DNA of 64,000 bases from positions 1 to 64,000 of the forward strand of contig DATJNA010000128.1 in NCBI GenBank assembly GCA_035508435.1, written 5' to 3'. The position numbers were made by a program, and so were the translations under genes. The stretch comes from JASHVB01 sp035508435. GTDB taxonomy: Bacteria > Pseudomonadota > Alphaproteobacteria > Acetobacterales > Acetobacteraceae. This document shows, piece by piece, positions 17,672 through 26,358 of the stretch (position 1 is the stretch's first letter; every line of letters begins with the position of its first letter). The notes below the pieces were generated by a model, which ran no database searches, was not told the origin of the DNA, and saw only the letters and a list, made by a program, of their open reading frames with translations.

Positions 17672-18884
17672 AAGCGGTATGCAGCGCCCGCACCGCCAGC
17701 TCCGTGTATTCGGCAGCGATCAGCACCGAGACCTTGATCTCGCTGGTGGATATGACCTGAATGTTGATCGCCTTGTCCGCCAATGCGCGGAACATGGTGT
17801 TGGCGACGCCGGCATGGCTGCGCATACCCACGCCTACCACGCTGATTTTGGCAACATTCGGGTCTTCCAGCAGTTCGGCGTAGTTGATCGCGGACTTGAT
17901 GTGCTGCAGCGCCTGCCGCGCGCGCGGCAGGTCTGCCTTGCCGACGGTGAAGGTCATGTCGGTGCTGCCGTCCGCCGACACGTTTTGCACGATCATGTCC
18001 ACATTCACGTTTTGGTCCGCCAGCACGCCAAAAATGGTGGCGGCGATGCCGGGCCGGTCCGGCACGTGGCGCACGGTGATCTTCGATTCATCCCGCGAAT
18101 AAGCGATGCCAGCGACGTTCTCTTTTTCCACGATCTCATCCTCATCCACCACCAGGGTGCCTTCGTCGTCGTTCGGCTCCGCGTCCTTGAAGCTCGAAAG
18201 GACCCGTACCCGCACCCGTTCGTTCATGGCCAGTTCGACGCTGCGGGTCTGCAGCACTTTGGCGCCGACCGAGGCCAGCTCCAGCATCTCCTCATAGGCA
18301 ATTTTGGCCAATTTGCGGGCCTGGGGGACGATGCGGGGATCGGTGGTATAGACGCCGTCGACATCCGTATAGATGTCACAGCGCTCCGCCTTCAGCGCCG
18401 CCGCAAGCGCGACCGCGGATGTGTCCGACCCGCCGCGGCCCAGCGTCGTGATGCGGCGGTTGGGTGCCATGCCCTGGAAGCCGGCCACCACCGGCACGTG
18501 GCCCTTGTCCATGCGATGGATCAGCTCGTCGCCATCGATTTGCAGGATGCGCGCCTTGCCATGGGCGTCGTCGGTGCGGATTGGAATCTGCCAGCCCTGC
18601 CAGGAGCGAGCCTCCACGCCGAGATCCATCAGCGCAATGGCGAGCAAGCCTGTGGTGACTTGTTCGCCGGTGGAGACGACGGTGTCGTATTCGCGGGCGT
18701 CGTGCAGGGGAGAGAGGGACTGGCACCAGGCGACGAGCTGGTTGGTTGCGCCGGCCATGGCGGAGACGACGACGGCGACCTGGTTGCCCGCGTCAACCGC
18801 GCGCTTGACCCGGGCGGCGACGTTGCGGATGCGGTCCAGATCGGCGACGGAGGTGCCGCCGAATTTCATGACAATACGCGCCAT
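17652..18884 (-). CDS. lysC: Aspartate kinase
   Basis: First enzyme of the lysine/threonine/methionine pathway: L-aspartate + ATP to aspartyl phosphate. The 410-residue length matches the monofunctional, feedback-regulated class. The N terminus MARIVMKFGGTSVADLDRIRNVA carries the KFGGTSV ATP-binding motif, GRGGSDTSAVALAAAL is the substrate loop, and two ACT domains follow (around SKITVRHVPDRPGIAA and VAKISVVGVGMRSHAGVA). Start at 18884 because the frame upstream to 18971 lacks conservation. It leads a minus-strand run with the monooxygenase and ptsP. Confidence 0.96.
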   Translation of the reverse strand: MARIVMKFGGTSVADLDRIRNVAARVKRAVDAGNQVAVVVSAMAGATNQLVAWCQSLSPLHDAREYDTVVSTGEQVTTGLLAIALMDLGVEARSWQGWQIPIRTDDAHGKARILQIDGDELIHRMDKGHVPVVAGFQGMAPNRRITTLGRGGSDTSAVALAAALKAERCDIYTDVDGVYTTDPRIVPQARKLAKIAYEEMLELASVGAKVLQTRSVELAMNERVRVRVLSSFKDAEPNDDEGTLVVDEDEIVEKENVAGIAYSRDESKITVRHVPDRPGIAATIFGVLADQNVNVDMIVQNVSADGSTDMTFTVGKADLPRARQALQHIKSAINYAELLEDPNVAKISVVGVGMRSHAGVANTMFRALADKAINIQVISTSEIKVSVLIAAEYTELAVRALHTAYGLDAA

Positions 18885-19314
18885 AGGGGGATGTTGCCGG
18901 CGTTTTGTGGTGGGCGAGACATACTGGCGTGAGGCTGAGGGAGCAACCTGGGGTGGTGATGTTCGGCACACCGAGCCTGGCCCGCGGTCAACCTGTTCTC
19001 ATTTCGTGGCTGCCCCGCGATGCTGGCGGTCACCGGGGCCGACGTTGAATTTCGCGCATTTGCCGTTGCGCAACCACCGACCTGCTGCTGTTTCGTAGCT
19101 TTGGTCGTCGGGGCCCGCGTCATTGCGACAGCGTAGCCGGAGCCGGCGTCAGTGCGACAGCGTCGCCGGGCCCGCGTCATCCCGAGAAGCGAAGCCGCGA
19201 AGCAATCCCGCTCGGGCTCGGCTGTAGCATGCGACTCTTGACCGGAATTGCCCCGTCGCGTCGCTTCTCGCGGTGACAGATGGGTGGTGCCTCAGATTGC
19301 TCTGAATGCGGATA
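18885..19314. other. Intergenic region with tandem and palindromic repeats
   Basis: No gene seen. It contains the REP-like and 29-bp tandem elements listed separately (19117-19277). The promoter of lysC should lie in 18885-19000 on the minus strand, but no convincing -35/-10 pair was found. Confidence 0.5.
19117..19277. repeat. 29-bp tandem unit plus REP-like inverted element
   Basis: GCGTCATTGCGACAGCGTAG... (19117-19145) is followed directly by a close copy GCGTCAGTGCGACAGCGTCG... (19146-19173) and the start of a third (GCGTCATCCCGAG, 19174). The block continues into GAGAAGCGAAGCCGCGAAGCAATCC (19184-19208), which is answered by GGAATTGCCCCGTCGCGTCGCTTCTCGCGGTGACA near 19243-19277 in inverse orientation. 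The inverted arms match the dispersed element found at three other places in this window. Confidence 0.6.
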
Positions 19315-20511
19315 CTAAACCACACCCTTACCGCGCAACTTCTCGAATTCTTCCGCGCTCAAATCGCAGAGTGCGCCCAGAACCTCGTGCGTATGCTCGC
19401 CCAGCAGCGGAGGGCGCCGCACCATCGCGGGAGAATCCGATAGCTTGATCGGGCAGCCCACCGTTTGGTAGCTGCCGCGCGTCGGGTACTCGACGTCCAC
19501 GATCATCTCGCGCGCACGTAGATGCGGATCGGCCAGGACCTCGCCAGTGTCCTGGCAGGCGCCGCTGGGCACGCCCGCCTCGCCAAGAATCCGCATCACC
19601 TCGTGCTTCGAACGCTGCCGCGTCCAGGCGCCGACGATCCCGTTCAGTGCCTCGCGGTTTTCCCAGCGGCCGTCGGGCGTGGTGAAGCGCGGGTCTTCCG
19701 CCAGTTCGGGCTGGCCAATCGCGCCAACGAATGCGCGCCACATCTGCGGCTGCGCGAAAATATACACGTAGTCGTTCGGCCCTCCCGGGGCGCAGGGATA
19801 GGTGGTGCCCGGCACCGTGTGACCGAGCTGGTTGCCCTGGCGCGGCATCGGGTGGCCCATGCGCTGGTGATCGCGCAGACTGACGCGGATCAGGTTCACC
19901 ACCGCATCCTGCATGGACACTTCGACGTGCTGGCCCAACCCTGTCGCATGGCGCTGCTGCAGCGCGGCCAGGATGCCGATCGCCATGTGCATTCCAGTGC
20001 CGGAATCGCCGATCGCGGGGTAGACGTATGTGGGCGGGTTCTCCGGGAAGCCGGTCACACTCATCGCGCCGCCCATCGCCTGCGCGATCGGTTCGAAGCT
20101 TTTGAAGCCGCTATAGGGGCCGTAGGTGCCGAAGCCCTTGATGGTGGCGTAGATCAGCCGCGGGTTCACCGAGCGAAGTGATTGATAGCCGAGGCCGAGC
20201 CGATCCAGTGCGCCGGGACCGAAATTCTCCAGCAGCACGTCCGATTGCGCGATCACCTGCCGGAACAGGTCCTTGCCCTCCTCGGTCTTCAAATTCAAGG
20301 TCAGGCTGCGCTTGTTGGCATTCAAAATCAAAAAGAATAGACTGTCGGTGTCCGGCTTATCGCGCATGTTGATGCGGGCGACGTCACCACCTTTCGGTTC
20401 TTCCAGCTTGATCACGTCGGCGCCGAGGAAACCAAGGATCTGTGCACAGGCTGGGCCAGCCTGGTTATGGGTCATGTCGATGACGCGGATGCCGGACAGG
20501 GCCTGGCTCAT
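19315..20511 (-). CDS. CaiB/BaiF family (class III) CoA-transferase
   Basis: Moves CoA between acyl groups through an aspartyl-CoA anhydride; 398 residues. The N terminus LSGIRVIDMTHNQAGPACAQILGFLGADVIKLEEPKGGD and LENFGPGALDRLGLGY are typical, and the catalytic Asp lies in YPAIGDSGTGMH. It lacks the GGGGQPGW glycine loop of true formyl-CoA:oxalate transferases (present in the paralogue at 61612), so the acyl substrate is probably different. It diverges from an MHS-type carboxylate transporter 170 bp away, suggesting uptake and activation of the same organic acid. Confidence 0.88.
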   Translation of the reverse strand: MSQALSGIRVIDMTHNQAGPACAQILGFLGADVIKLEEPKGGDVARINMRDKPDTDSLFFLILNANKRSLTLNLKTEEGKDLFRQVIAQSDVLLENFGPGALDRLGLGYQSLRSVNPRLIYATIKGFGTYGPYSGFKSFEPIAQAMGGAMSVTGFPENPPTYVYPAIGDSGTGMHMAIGILAALQQRHATGLGQHVEVSMQDAVVNLIRVSLRDHQRMGHPMPRQGNQLGHTVPGTTYPCAPGGPNDYVYIFAQPQMWRAFVGAIGQPELAEDPRFTTPDGRWENREALNGIVGAWTRQRSKHEVMRILGEAGVPSGACQDTGEVLADPHLRAREMIVDVEYPTRGSYQTVGCPIKLSDSPAMVRRPPLLGEHTHEVLGALCDLSAEEFEKLRGKGVV

Positions 20512-20680
20512 GGTCGTTGCTCCTCGAGCGGTTGGTCAACGTGATCGCGATTGGGGCGACGCGTCAACCTTCGGAACCCCTTCTGCCAAGCGGGCGCCAT
20601 GCTCGAATCTTGCAGAATCCAGGCGCTATGGATAGATGGCCTTGCGGCGCGCAGCGCGCGACTCAGGAGGAAACAACACC

Positions 20681-22039
20681 ATGTCCAGCAGCAGCAATCC
20701 GCTGTCTGCCTGGCAAGCCGGCGGCATGAGTGACGCCGAGCACCGGGCACAGCTCCGTCGTGCCGTCATCGCCAGCACCATCGGGACCACTATCGAGTGG
20801 TACGACTTCTTCATCTACGGGACCGTCACGGGTCTGGTGTTCGCCAAGGCGTTTTTCCCGAATTCCGACCCGTTGGTCGGCACCTTGAACGCGTTTGCCA
20901 TCTATGCAGTCGGCTTCATTGCCCGACCGGTCGGCGCGGCGATATTCGGCCATTGGGGCGACCGGCTCGGCCGCAAGTCAGCGTTGATCGCCACGCTGAT
21001 GCTGATGGGTGTCGCCACGTTCCTGGTCGGGCTGGTGCCGACCTATGCCAGCATCGGCATCTGGGGCGCCATCATCCTGACCGCGCTTCGCTTCATCCAG
21101 GGCATCGGCGTGGGCGGGGAGTGGGGCGGTTCCGTGCTGATGTCGATGGAGTGGGCGCGTAGCAACCAGCATCGCGGGTTTGTCGCGTCCTGGCCGCAGC
21201 TCGGCGTGCCCAGCGGCTTGTTCCTGTCCAACATCGCCGTGCTGGTCTTCAGCGCGATCGCCGGCCCCAACTTCGTTACCTGGGGCTGGCGCATTCCCTT
21301 CCTGCTCTCGATCGTGCTGGTCGGGATAGGACTGTGGATCCGCCTGGGGATTTTGGAGACACCAGTGTTCCGGAAACTGCTGGAGGAAGAGCGCATCGAG
21401 GAAGCCCCAATGACCGAAGTGTTCCGCAGGCAGCCGACGGAGGTGTTCCTCAGTGCTTTCGCCCGCATGGGAGAGCAAGCGCCGTTCTACATCTTCACCG
21501 CGTTCGTATTCTCCTATGGCGTCGGTACTCTGCACATCTCGCGCGACATGCTGCTGGTGGCGGTGCTGGTCGCGTCCTGCGTGTCGTTCATCAGCATCCC
21601 GCTGGCGGGCCACCTGTCGGACCGATTCGGCCGCAAGCGCGTCTATATCATCGGCGCGGTGATGACCGGCGTGTTTGGCTGGATCTACTTCGCCTTGCTG
21701 AACACGCTGGTGCCGTTCTGGGTGTTCATCGCGATCGTGGCATCGCTGATCCCGCATGATACGCTGTATGGGCCGCAGGCGGCGCTGATCGCCGAAAGCT
21801 TTACTGGACGGCTGCGCTATTCCGGTGCGTCCATCGGCTATCAGCTCGCGTCGATCATCGCCGGGGGACCAGCACCGCTGATCGCGACGGCGTTGCTGGC
21901 CACTTACCATAGCTGGACCGCGATCGCATGGTACATCACAGCCTGCGCTGTCATCAGCATCGTCGCTGTAGCAATGATGAAGGACTATACCAACCAGGAC
22001 ATCTCGCGCGAATACGACGCGCCGCTACAGCAGGAGTAG
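20681..22039 (+). CDS. MFS transporter, metabolite:H+ symporter (MHS) family
   Basis: Inner-membrane proton symporter, 452 residues with 12 predicted membrane segments. The MHS signatures are present: RRAVIASTIGTTIEWYDFFIYG at the first helix, GFIARPVGAAIFGHWGDRLGRKSAL (loop 2-3), QGIGVGGEWGGSVLMSMEW, and GHLSDRFGRKRVY in the second half. Members take up alpha-ketoglutarate, citrate, shikimate or proline. Start at 20681 is set by a perfect AGGAGG 10 bases upstream. The divergent CoA-transferase gene suggests a carboxylate substrate. Confidence 0.9.
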   Translation: MSSSSNPLSAWQAGGMSDAEHRAQLRRAVIASTIGTTIEWYDFFIYGTVTGLVFAKAFFPNSDPLVGTLNAFAIYAVGFIARPVGAAIFGHWGDRLGRKSALIATLMLMGVATFLVGLVPTYASIGIWGAIILTALRFIQGIGVGGEWGGSVLMSMEWARSNQHRGFVASWPQLGVPSGLFLSNIAVLVFSAIAGPNFVTWGWRIPFLLSIVLVGIGLWIRLGILETPVFRKLLEEERIEEAPMTEVFRRQPTEVFLSAFARMGEQAPFYIFTAFVFSYGVGTLHISRDMLLVAVLVASCVSFISIPLAGHLSDRFGRKRVYIIGAVMTGVFGWIYFALLNTLVPFWVFIAIVASLIPHDTLYGPQAALIAESFTGRLRYSGASIGYQLASIIAGGPAPLIATALLATYHSWTAIAWYITACAVISIVAVAMMKDYTNQDISREYDAPLQQE

Positions 22040-22183
22040 CGCCGCGGCCACGAGCGGTTGCATCTGCCCCGCTCAATCGCCGGCAAGCTTGTTGAGTGTC
22101 CGACACGACCGCCCGGCCATTGATTGCGTCAGCCGGCGCCGCCAGGCCATGACCGGCATGCCGCAGGAAAGGACACCCAGCCA

Positions 22184-23237
22184 TTGCCGCAGCCAGCGCC
22201 GCGCCCGATCCGGTTTGCCGCCATCGGCCTCGACCACCGCCACATCTACGAAATGGTCGGCCGCTTGCTCGAGCGCGGCCACACCTGCGTCGGCTACTGG
22301 ACCGATGGAGAACCGCAGCCGCTGGCCGGATTCATCCGACGTTATCCGGATATTCCGCGCGTCACCGACCGCCGCCGCCTGATCGAAGATCCGGCCGTGC
22401 ATCTCATCCTCACCGCCGCCATCCCCGCCGACCGCGCCGGCATAGCGATCGAGGCCATGCGCGCCGGCAAAGATGTCGGCACAGACAAACCCGGGCTGCA
22501 CTACCGAGGAGCAACTGCAAGCCTTGCGCCAAACTGCGACGCAGACGGGGCGCATCTGGTCCGTCAACTTTTCTGAACGCTTCGAAGTCGCGGCCGTGAC
22601 CCGCGCGATCGAACTGGTTGCCGCCGGTGCGATCGGTCGGGTTGTGCAGACAGTCGGCCTCGGCCCGCATCGTCTGAACCGTGCGCTGCGCCCGGCATGG
22701 TTCTTTCAGCCGCAGTTGAATGGCGGCATCCTGGGCGACATTGGCTGCCACCAGATCGAGCAATTCCTCACCTTCACCGGTTCGACCGATGCAGAGGTTG
22801 GCGCCGCTGCCGTCGGTAATTTCGCCAATCCCGAAGACCCGGCGTTCGAAGATTTCGGTGAGATGCTGCTGCATAGCGACAGCGGCCGCGGTTACGTCCG
22901 GCTCGACTGGTACACGCCCGACGGACTGGCGACGTGGGGCGATGGCCGGCTGACCATCCTCGGCACCGAAGGATATATCGAGCTCCGCAAATACATCGAC
23001 CTCGCCGGCCGCCCCGGCACCGATCATCTGTTTTTGGTTGATAACAAATCCACCCGCTATATCGACTGCCGCGATGCCGCCCTGCAGTACTATGCGAACC
23101 TCGTGAACGACGTGCTTGACCGCACGGAAACCGCGATGCCGCAACAACACTGCTTCAAGGTGATGGAATTGGCGTTGCATGCGCAGGCAATCGCGGCGCG
23201 GTTGGGCAACCTGGCCGGTGCGGAGACAGCGCGATGA
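22184..23237 (+). pseudogene. Gfo/Idh/MocA oxidoreductase interrupted by a +1 frameshift
   Basis: NAD(P)-dependent sugar-type dehydrogenase, about 350 residues if restored. The N-terminal part RPIRFAAIGLDHRHIYEMVG through AMRAGKDVGTDKPG reads in one frame; the rest, CTTEEQLQALRQ through the C-terminal domain (ILGDIGCHQIEQFL, ILGTEGYIELRKY), reads in another. One base too many in the CCCGGG run at 22490-22495 explains the break: without it the sequence reads DKPGCTTEEQ, as expected after the EKP-like motif. A TTG at 22184 with AGGAAAGGA upstream is the likely start. It overlaps the next dehydrogenase gene by ATGA. It could be a true mutation or an assembly error. Confidence 0.8.
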
Positions 23238-24310
23238 GCAAACGATTTCGGGTCGCGGTGATCGGGGCAGGCATCGGCGCGGCGCATGTCGAGGGATATC
23301 TCGCCAACCCGGCTGGCTACGAGGTTGCGCTGGTGTGCGACCTGAACGAAGCACGTGCCACTGCGGTGGCGGCAACCGCACCCGGCGCCGAGGCGGCCAC
23401 GTCCTATGACTCGGTACTGACACGGGACGATATCGATCTGGTCGACATCTGCCTGCCGCCTTACCTGCATTTGCCGGCAATCGAAGCGGCGCTGGCCGCC
23501 GGCAAGCACGTGCTGTGCGAGAAGCCGCTGGTAGGATCGCTGATGCAGGTAGAGCAAATGATGCGCGCCGCGGAGCGTGCCGGGCGTGCCGTGGTGCCGG
23601 TCTATCGGTACCGCTACGGCAACGGTCTTGCCCGATTGCATCGGCTGATCGAGGCGGGCGTAGCGGATGCGCCGCTGGTCGCCAGCCTGGAAACGCACTG
23701 GAACCGCCTGCCGGCCTATTACGATGTGCCATGGCGCGGGCGGAAGGCGACTGAACTGGGTGGCGCGATGCTCGGCCATGCCATCCACGCGCACGATCTG
23801 CTGACATTCACGCTGGGTCCGGTGCGCCGCGTGTTCGCCAAGGTGGCAACGCGCGTCAATGCGATTGCAACGGAAGACTGCGCGGCGATCTGTCTGGAAA
23901 TGGATTCGGGCGCGTTGGTGACGTCGTCGGTGACGCTCGGCGCGGCGGAAGAGTCGACGAAGCTGCGGTTCTGCTTTGCCGATCTGACAGCGGAAAATCC
24001 CGGCGTCCCGCCGTATCGGCCGGGCGAAGGCGCCTGGCCCTTCGTCGCACGCGGAAACCGGACGCAGAAGGAGATCGATGCGGCGCCGGACGGGTTCGTG
24101 CCACGTCAGGAGAGCTTTGACGGGCTGATCGAGGCGCTACACCCGGCGCTCAGCGGCACCGGGCCGTGGCCGCTGACGCTGCGGGACGCATACCAATCGA
24201 TGGAGCTGGCATCTGCGATCTACTATGGTTCCGCGACCAACACGGTCGTCGAGCTGCCGCTGCCGCCGGATCATCCGGTGCGGCAGGGCTGGGCGGCGTT
24301 TTTGCAATAG
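23234..24310 (+). CDS. Gfo/Idh/MocA family oxidoreductase
   Basis: 358-residue NAD(P)-dependent dehydrogenase. The Rossmann start RVAVIGAGIGAAHVEGYL, the nucleotide-site DICLPPYLHLPAIEAALAAGKHVLCEKPL (with catalytic-type EKP) and the C-terminal alpha/beta domain with GGAMLGHAIHAHDLLTFTLGPV (His pair) are complete. Family members oxidise inositol, sugars or sugar acids. Its ATG overlaps the stop of the frameshifted paralogue, so both came from one operon. The two proteins may have worked as consecutive or hetero-oligomeric dehydrogenases on one sugar. Confidence 0.9.
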   Translation: MSKRFRVAVIGAGIGAAHVEGYLANPAGYEVALVCDLNEARATAVAATAPGAEAATSYDSVLTRDDIDLVDICLPPYLHLPAIEAALAAGKHVLCEKPLVGSLMQVEQMMRAAERAGRAVVPVYRYRYGNGLARLHRLIEAGVADAPLVASLETHWNRLPAYYDVPWRGRKATELGGAMLGHAIHAHDLLTFTLGPVRRVFAKVATRVNAIATEDCAAICLEMDSGALVTSSVTLGAAEESTKLRFCFADLTAENPGVPPYRPGEGAWPFVARGNRTQKEIDAAPDGFVPRQESFDGLIEALHPALSGTGPWPLTLRDAYQSMELASAIYYGSATNTVVELPLPPDHPVRQGWAAFLQ

Positions 24311-24352
24311 CGAGGTCGTGTCCGTCATGGCCGGGCCATGCCGACCGATCGT

Positions 24353-24556
24353 TCAGCGCCATCCCTTGAACGGCAGCCTCAGTTTCGCCGCGGCGAGCGG
24401 CGCGGCTGGCTTGGCCAGACCATCCGGAACTGCCGCTGAACGGATAAATGCAGCCGATGCGCCTGCCGCTTTCGCGCCATCCACACTCTGTGGCGGCAGG
24501 GTGGCTGCGGGCGCAAGCATGCCCAGCCGGGCGAAAGCGCGTCGCGTCGTGACCAT
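24353..24556 (-). CDS. Small hypothetical protein with Tat-like N terminus
   Basis: A 67-residue frame beginning MVTTRRAFARLGMLAPAATLPP: a twin-arginine RRAFARL followed by a short hydrophobic stretch. AGGAG sits 9 bases before the ATG, which is the main reason to call it. The rest is Ala-rich and ends LPFKGWR; no domain is recognised. It diverges from ald. It could be a short exported protein, a decayed Tat substrate or a chance frame. Confidence 0.35.
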   Translation of the reverse strand: MVTTRRAFARLGMLAPAATLPPQSVDGAKAAGASAAFIRSAAVPDGLAKPAAPLAAAKLRLPFKGWR

Positions 24557-24669
24557 CCAGCGCGTCTCCTGTCGTCGTTGCGGTTGCCTGTGCGGCCTCG
24601 CCATGCTTCGCACGATGCAACGGTCCGCCTATATCTGCATCTGCTGTAGGCAAATCCAGGAGGCGTGCC

Positions 24670-25788
24670 GTGAGGGTGGGCGTTCCGAAAGAAATCAAGA
24701 CGCAGGAGTACCGGGTAGGCCTGACGCCGGCCAGCGTGCGCGAACTGGTGCTGCACGGACACCAGGTCCTGGTAGAGCATGGCGCGGCCGCCGGCATTGG
24801 CATTGGCGATGATGTGTATCGCGCCGCCGGCGCCGCCATCGCGGACAGCGGGGAGAAGGTCTTCGCGGACTCAGAGCTGGTCGTAAAGGTGAAGGAGCCG
24901 CAGCCGGTCGAAATCGCGCGGCTGCGAGAAAGCCAGGTGTTGTTCACCTACCTCCACCTCGCCGCCGACAAGGCGCAGACGGAGGGGCTGTTGCGTTCCG
25001 GCGCAACCTGCATCGCCTATGAGACAGTCACCGACTCTCGCGGCGCCCTGCCCCTGCTCGCGCCGATGAGCGAAGTCGCCGGGCGGATGGCCGTTCAGGT
25101 AGGCGCGCACTGCCTCGAAAAAGAGCAAGGCGGTGCCGGCGTATTGCTCGGCGGCGTGCCGGGCGTGGCACCGGGCAAGGTGGTGGTGCTGGGTGGCGGC
25201 GTCTCCGGCACCAATGCCGCGCGTATGGCGGTCGGCCTGGAGGCGTCGGTCACCATCATCGATAAATCCCTGCCGCGACTCTACGAGTTGGACCTGCAAT
25301 TCGGTCCCCGCGCCACTACTCTGTTTGCTACCGTCGAAACGATCGAGCAAGCGGCGTTGTCCGCCGACCTGGTGATCGGCGCCGTATTGGTGCCTGGTGC
25401 CGCTGCGCCCAAGCTCGTGTCGAAGGCCATGGTGGCACAGATGCGGCCGGGCTCGGTGCTGGTCGATATCTCGATCGACCAGGGTGGCTGCTTCGAGACC
25501 AGCCGTCCGACCACGCATTCCGACCCGACATACGTGGAGCAAGGCGTGGTGCATTACTGCGTCACCAATATGCCGGGCGCGGTACCGCATACGTCCACCT
25601 TCGCGTTGAACAATGCGACGCTGCCCTTCGTGTTGGCGCTGGCGGACAAGGGATGGCGGACCGCGCTGTCGGACGACCCGCACCTGCGCCACGGGCTGAA
25701 CGTGCATGCCGGCCAGGTCACGCATGCGGCCGTGGCGCGAGACCTGGGGCTGACGTTCGTTGCGGCGGAGGCGGCGATCGGGTTGTAG
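24670..25788 (+). CDS. ald: Alanine dehydrogenase
   Basis: NAD-dependent L-alanine dehydrogenase (alanine to pyruvate + ammonia), 372 residues. It starts RVGVPKEIKTQEYRVGLTPASV, contains the substrate-binding Lys and Arg of that motif, VLFTYLHLAADKAQTEGLL (catalytic His), the Rossmann loop VVVLGGGVSGTNAARMAVGLEASVTIID and the C-terminal DISIDQGGCFET signature. The start is GTG at 24670 with a perfect AGGAGG 7 bases upstream. Likely monocistronic; a 16-bp tandem repeat block begins 12 bp after the stop codon. Confidence 0.96.
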   Translation: MRVGVPKEIKTQEYRVGLTPASVRELVLHGHQVLVEHGAAAGIGIGDDVYRAAGAAIADSGEKVFADSELVVKVKEPQPVEIARLRESQVLFTYLHLAADKAQTEGLLRSGATCIAYETVTDSRGALPLLAPMSEVAGRMAVQVGAHCLEKEQGGAGVLLGGVPGVAPGKVVVLGGGVSGTNAARMAVGLEASVTIIDKSLPRLYELDLQFGPRATTLFATVETIEQAALSADLVIGAVLVPGAAAPKLVSKAMVAQMRPGSVLVDISIDQGGCFETSRPTTHSDPTYVEQGVVHYCVTNMPGAVPHTSTFALNNATLPFVLALADKGWRTALSDDPHLRHGLNVHAGQVTHAAVARDLGLTFVAAEAAIGL

Positions 25789-25799
25789 AGGCCCATGAC

Positions 25800-25895
25800 G
25801 CGGGCAACAATCGATGCGGGCAACAATCGATGCGAGGAACAATTGATACGATATGCAATTGATGTGCGAAACAATCGATGCGACAAACAATCGAT
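25800..25895. repeat. Six-copy 16-bp tandem repeat
   Basis: Six abutting 16-base units with consensus GCGGGCAACAATCGAT. Units 1 and 2 are identical; units 3 and 4 end in CAATTGAT; units 5 and 6 end in CAATCGAT. The 3' half (CAATYGAT) is kept in every unit, and the first six bases vary. Each unit holds a palindromic ATCGAT or CAATTG core. It lies 12 bp downstream of ald and about 130 bp from the minus-strand gene ending at 26029. Confidence 0.9.
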
Positions 25896-26028
25896 GTTCA
25901 GCGTGCACCTCGTCGGGCAGACCCGCGATCAGGACGAATGGCCGGACATCGCACGGCAATGGAAGTGATTGCCTGGGTTGTTAGGTGGCGACGCGTTGCC
26001 TGCGGCGCGCGTCGGGCCGCGGGCACTG

Positions 26029-26355
26029 TCATGCCAGGCATCGGCCGACCTGCAGCGCAAGTGACGACAGCTCGTTCAGAAGTGCCAGCCACGCAGCTAA
26101 ATCTTTCAAAGTCGCCAACTTCCCGTTGATTTCGCGTATTACCGCATCCAGTTCCTGCTGCGCCGTCGCTACGCTCGCATCATTGCTCAGTGCCTTGCCG
26201 ATTGCCGCTGCCGCGGCATCCGCGGTCTTCATTTTCGCATGGTGCAGCTCCCGGAAATCGCTCGCCGGATTGGCGGCGACCGCGGCGTCAAACGCAGCGT
26301 CGGCGGCGTCGGCCGCGTTGCTCAGACTGGCGATAACATCGGTGGCGGTTGGCAT
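26029..26355 (-). CDS. Conserved-looking hypothetical helical protein
   Basis: A 108-residue, Ala-rich and almost entirely helical protein (MPTATDVIASLSNAADAADA to LQVGRCLA) with no Gly/Pro breaks after residue 30, no signal peptide and no recognised domain. Its ATG follows the stop of the upstream lipoprotein by three bases, and GAGGGG just before gives it a ribosome site. Spacing and codon character support a real gene. It may pack against, or be a soluble partner of, the lipoprotein. Function unknown. Confidence 0.65.
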   Translation of the reverse strand: MPTATDVIASLSNAADAADAAFDAAVAANPASDFRELHHAKMKTADAAAAAIGKALSNDASVATAQQELDAVIREINGKLATLKDLAAWLALLNELSSLALQVGRCLA

Positions 26356-26358
26356 GAC

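Noticed and set aside
25800..25895. CRISPR-like array
   Set aside because: Units are 16 bp with no spacers between them and no cas genes nearby.
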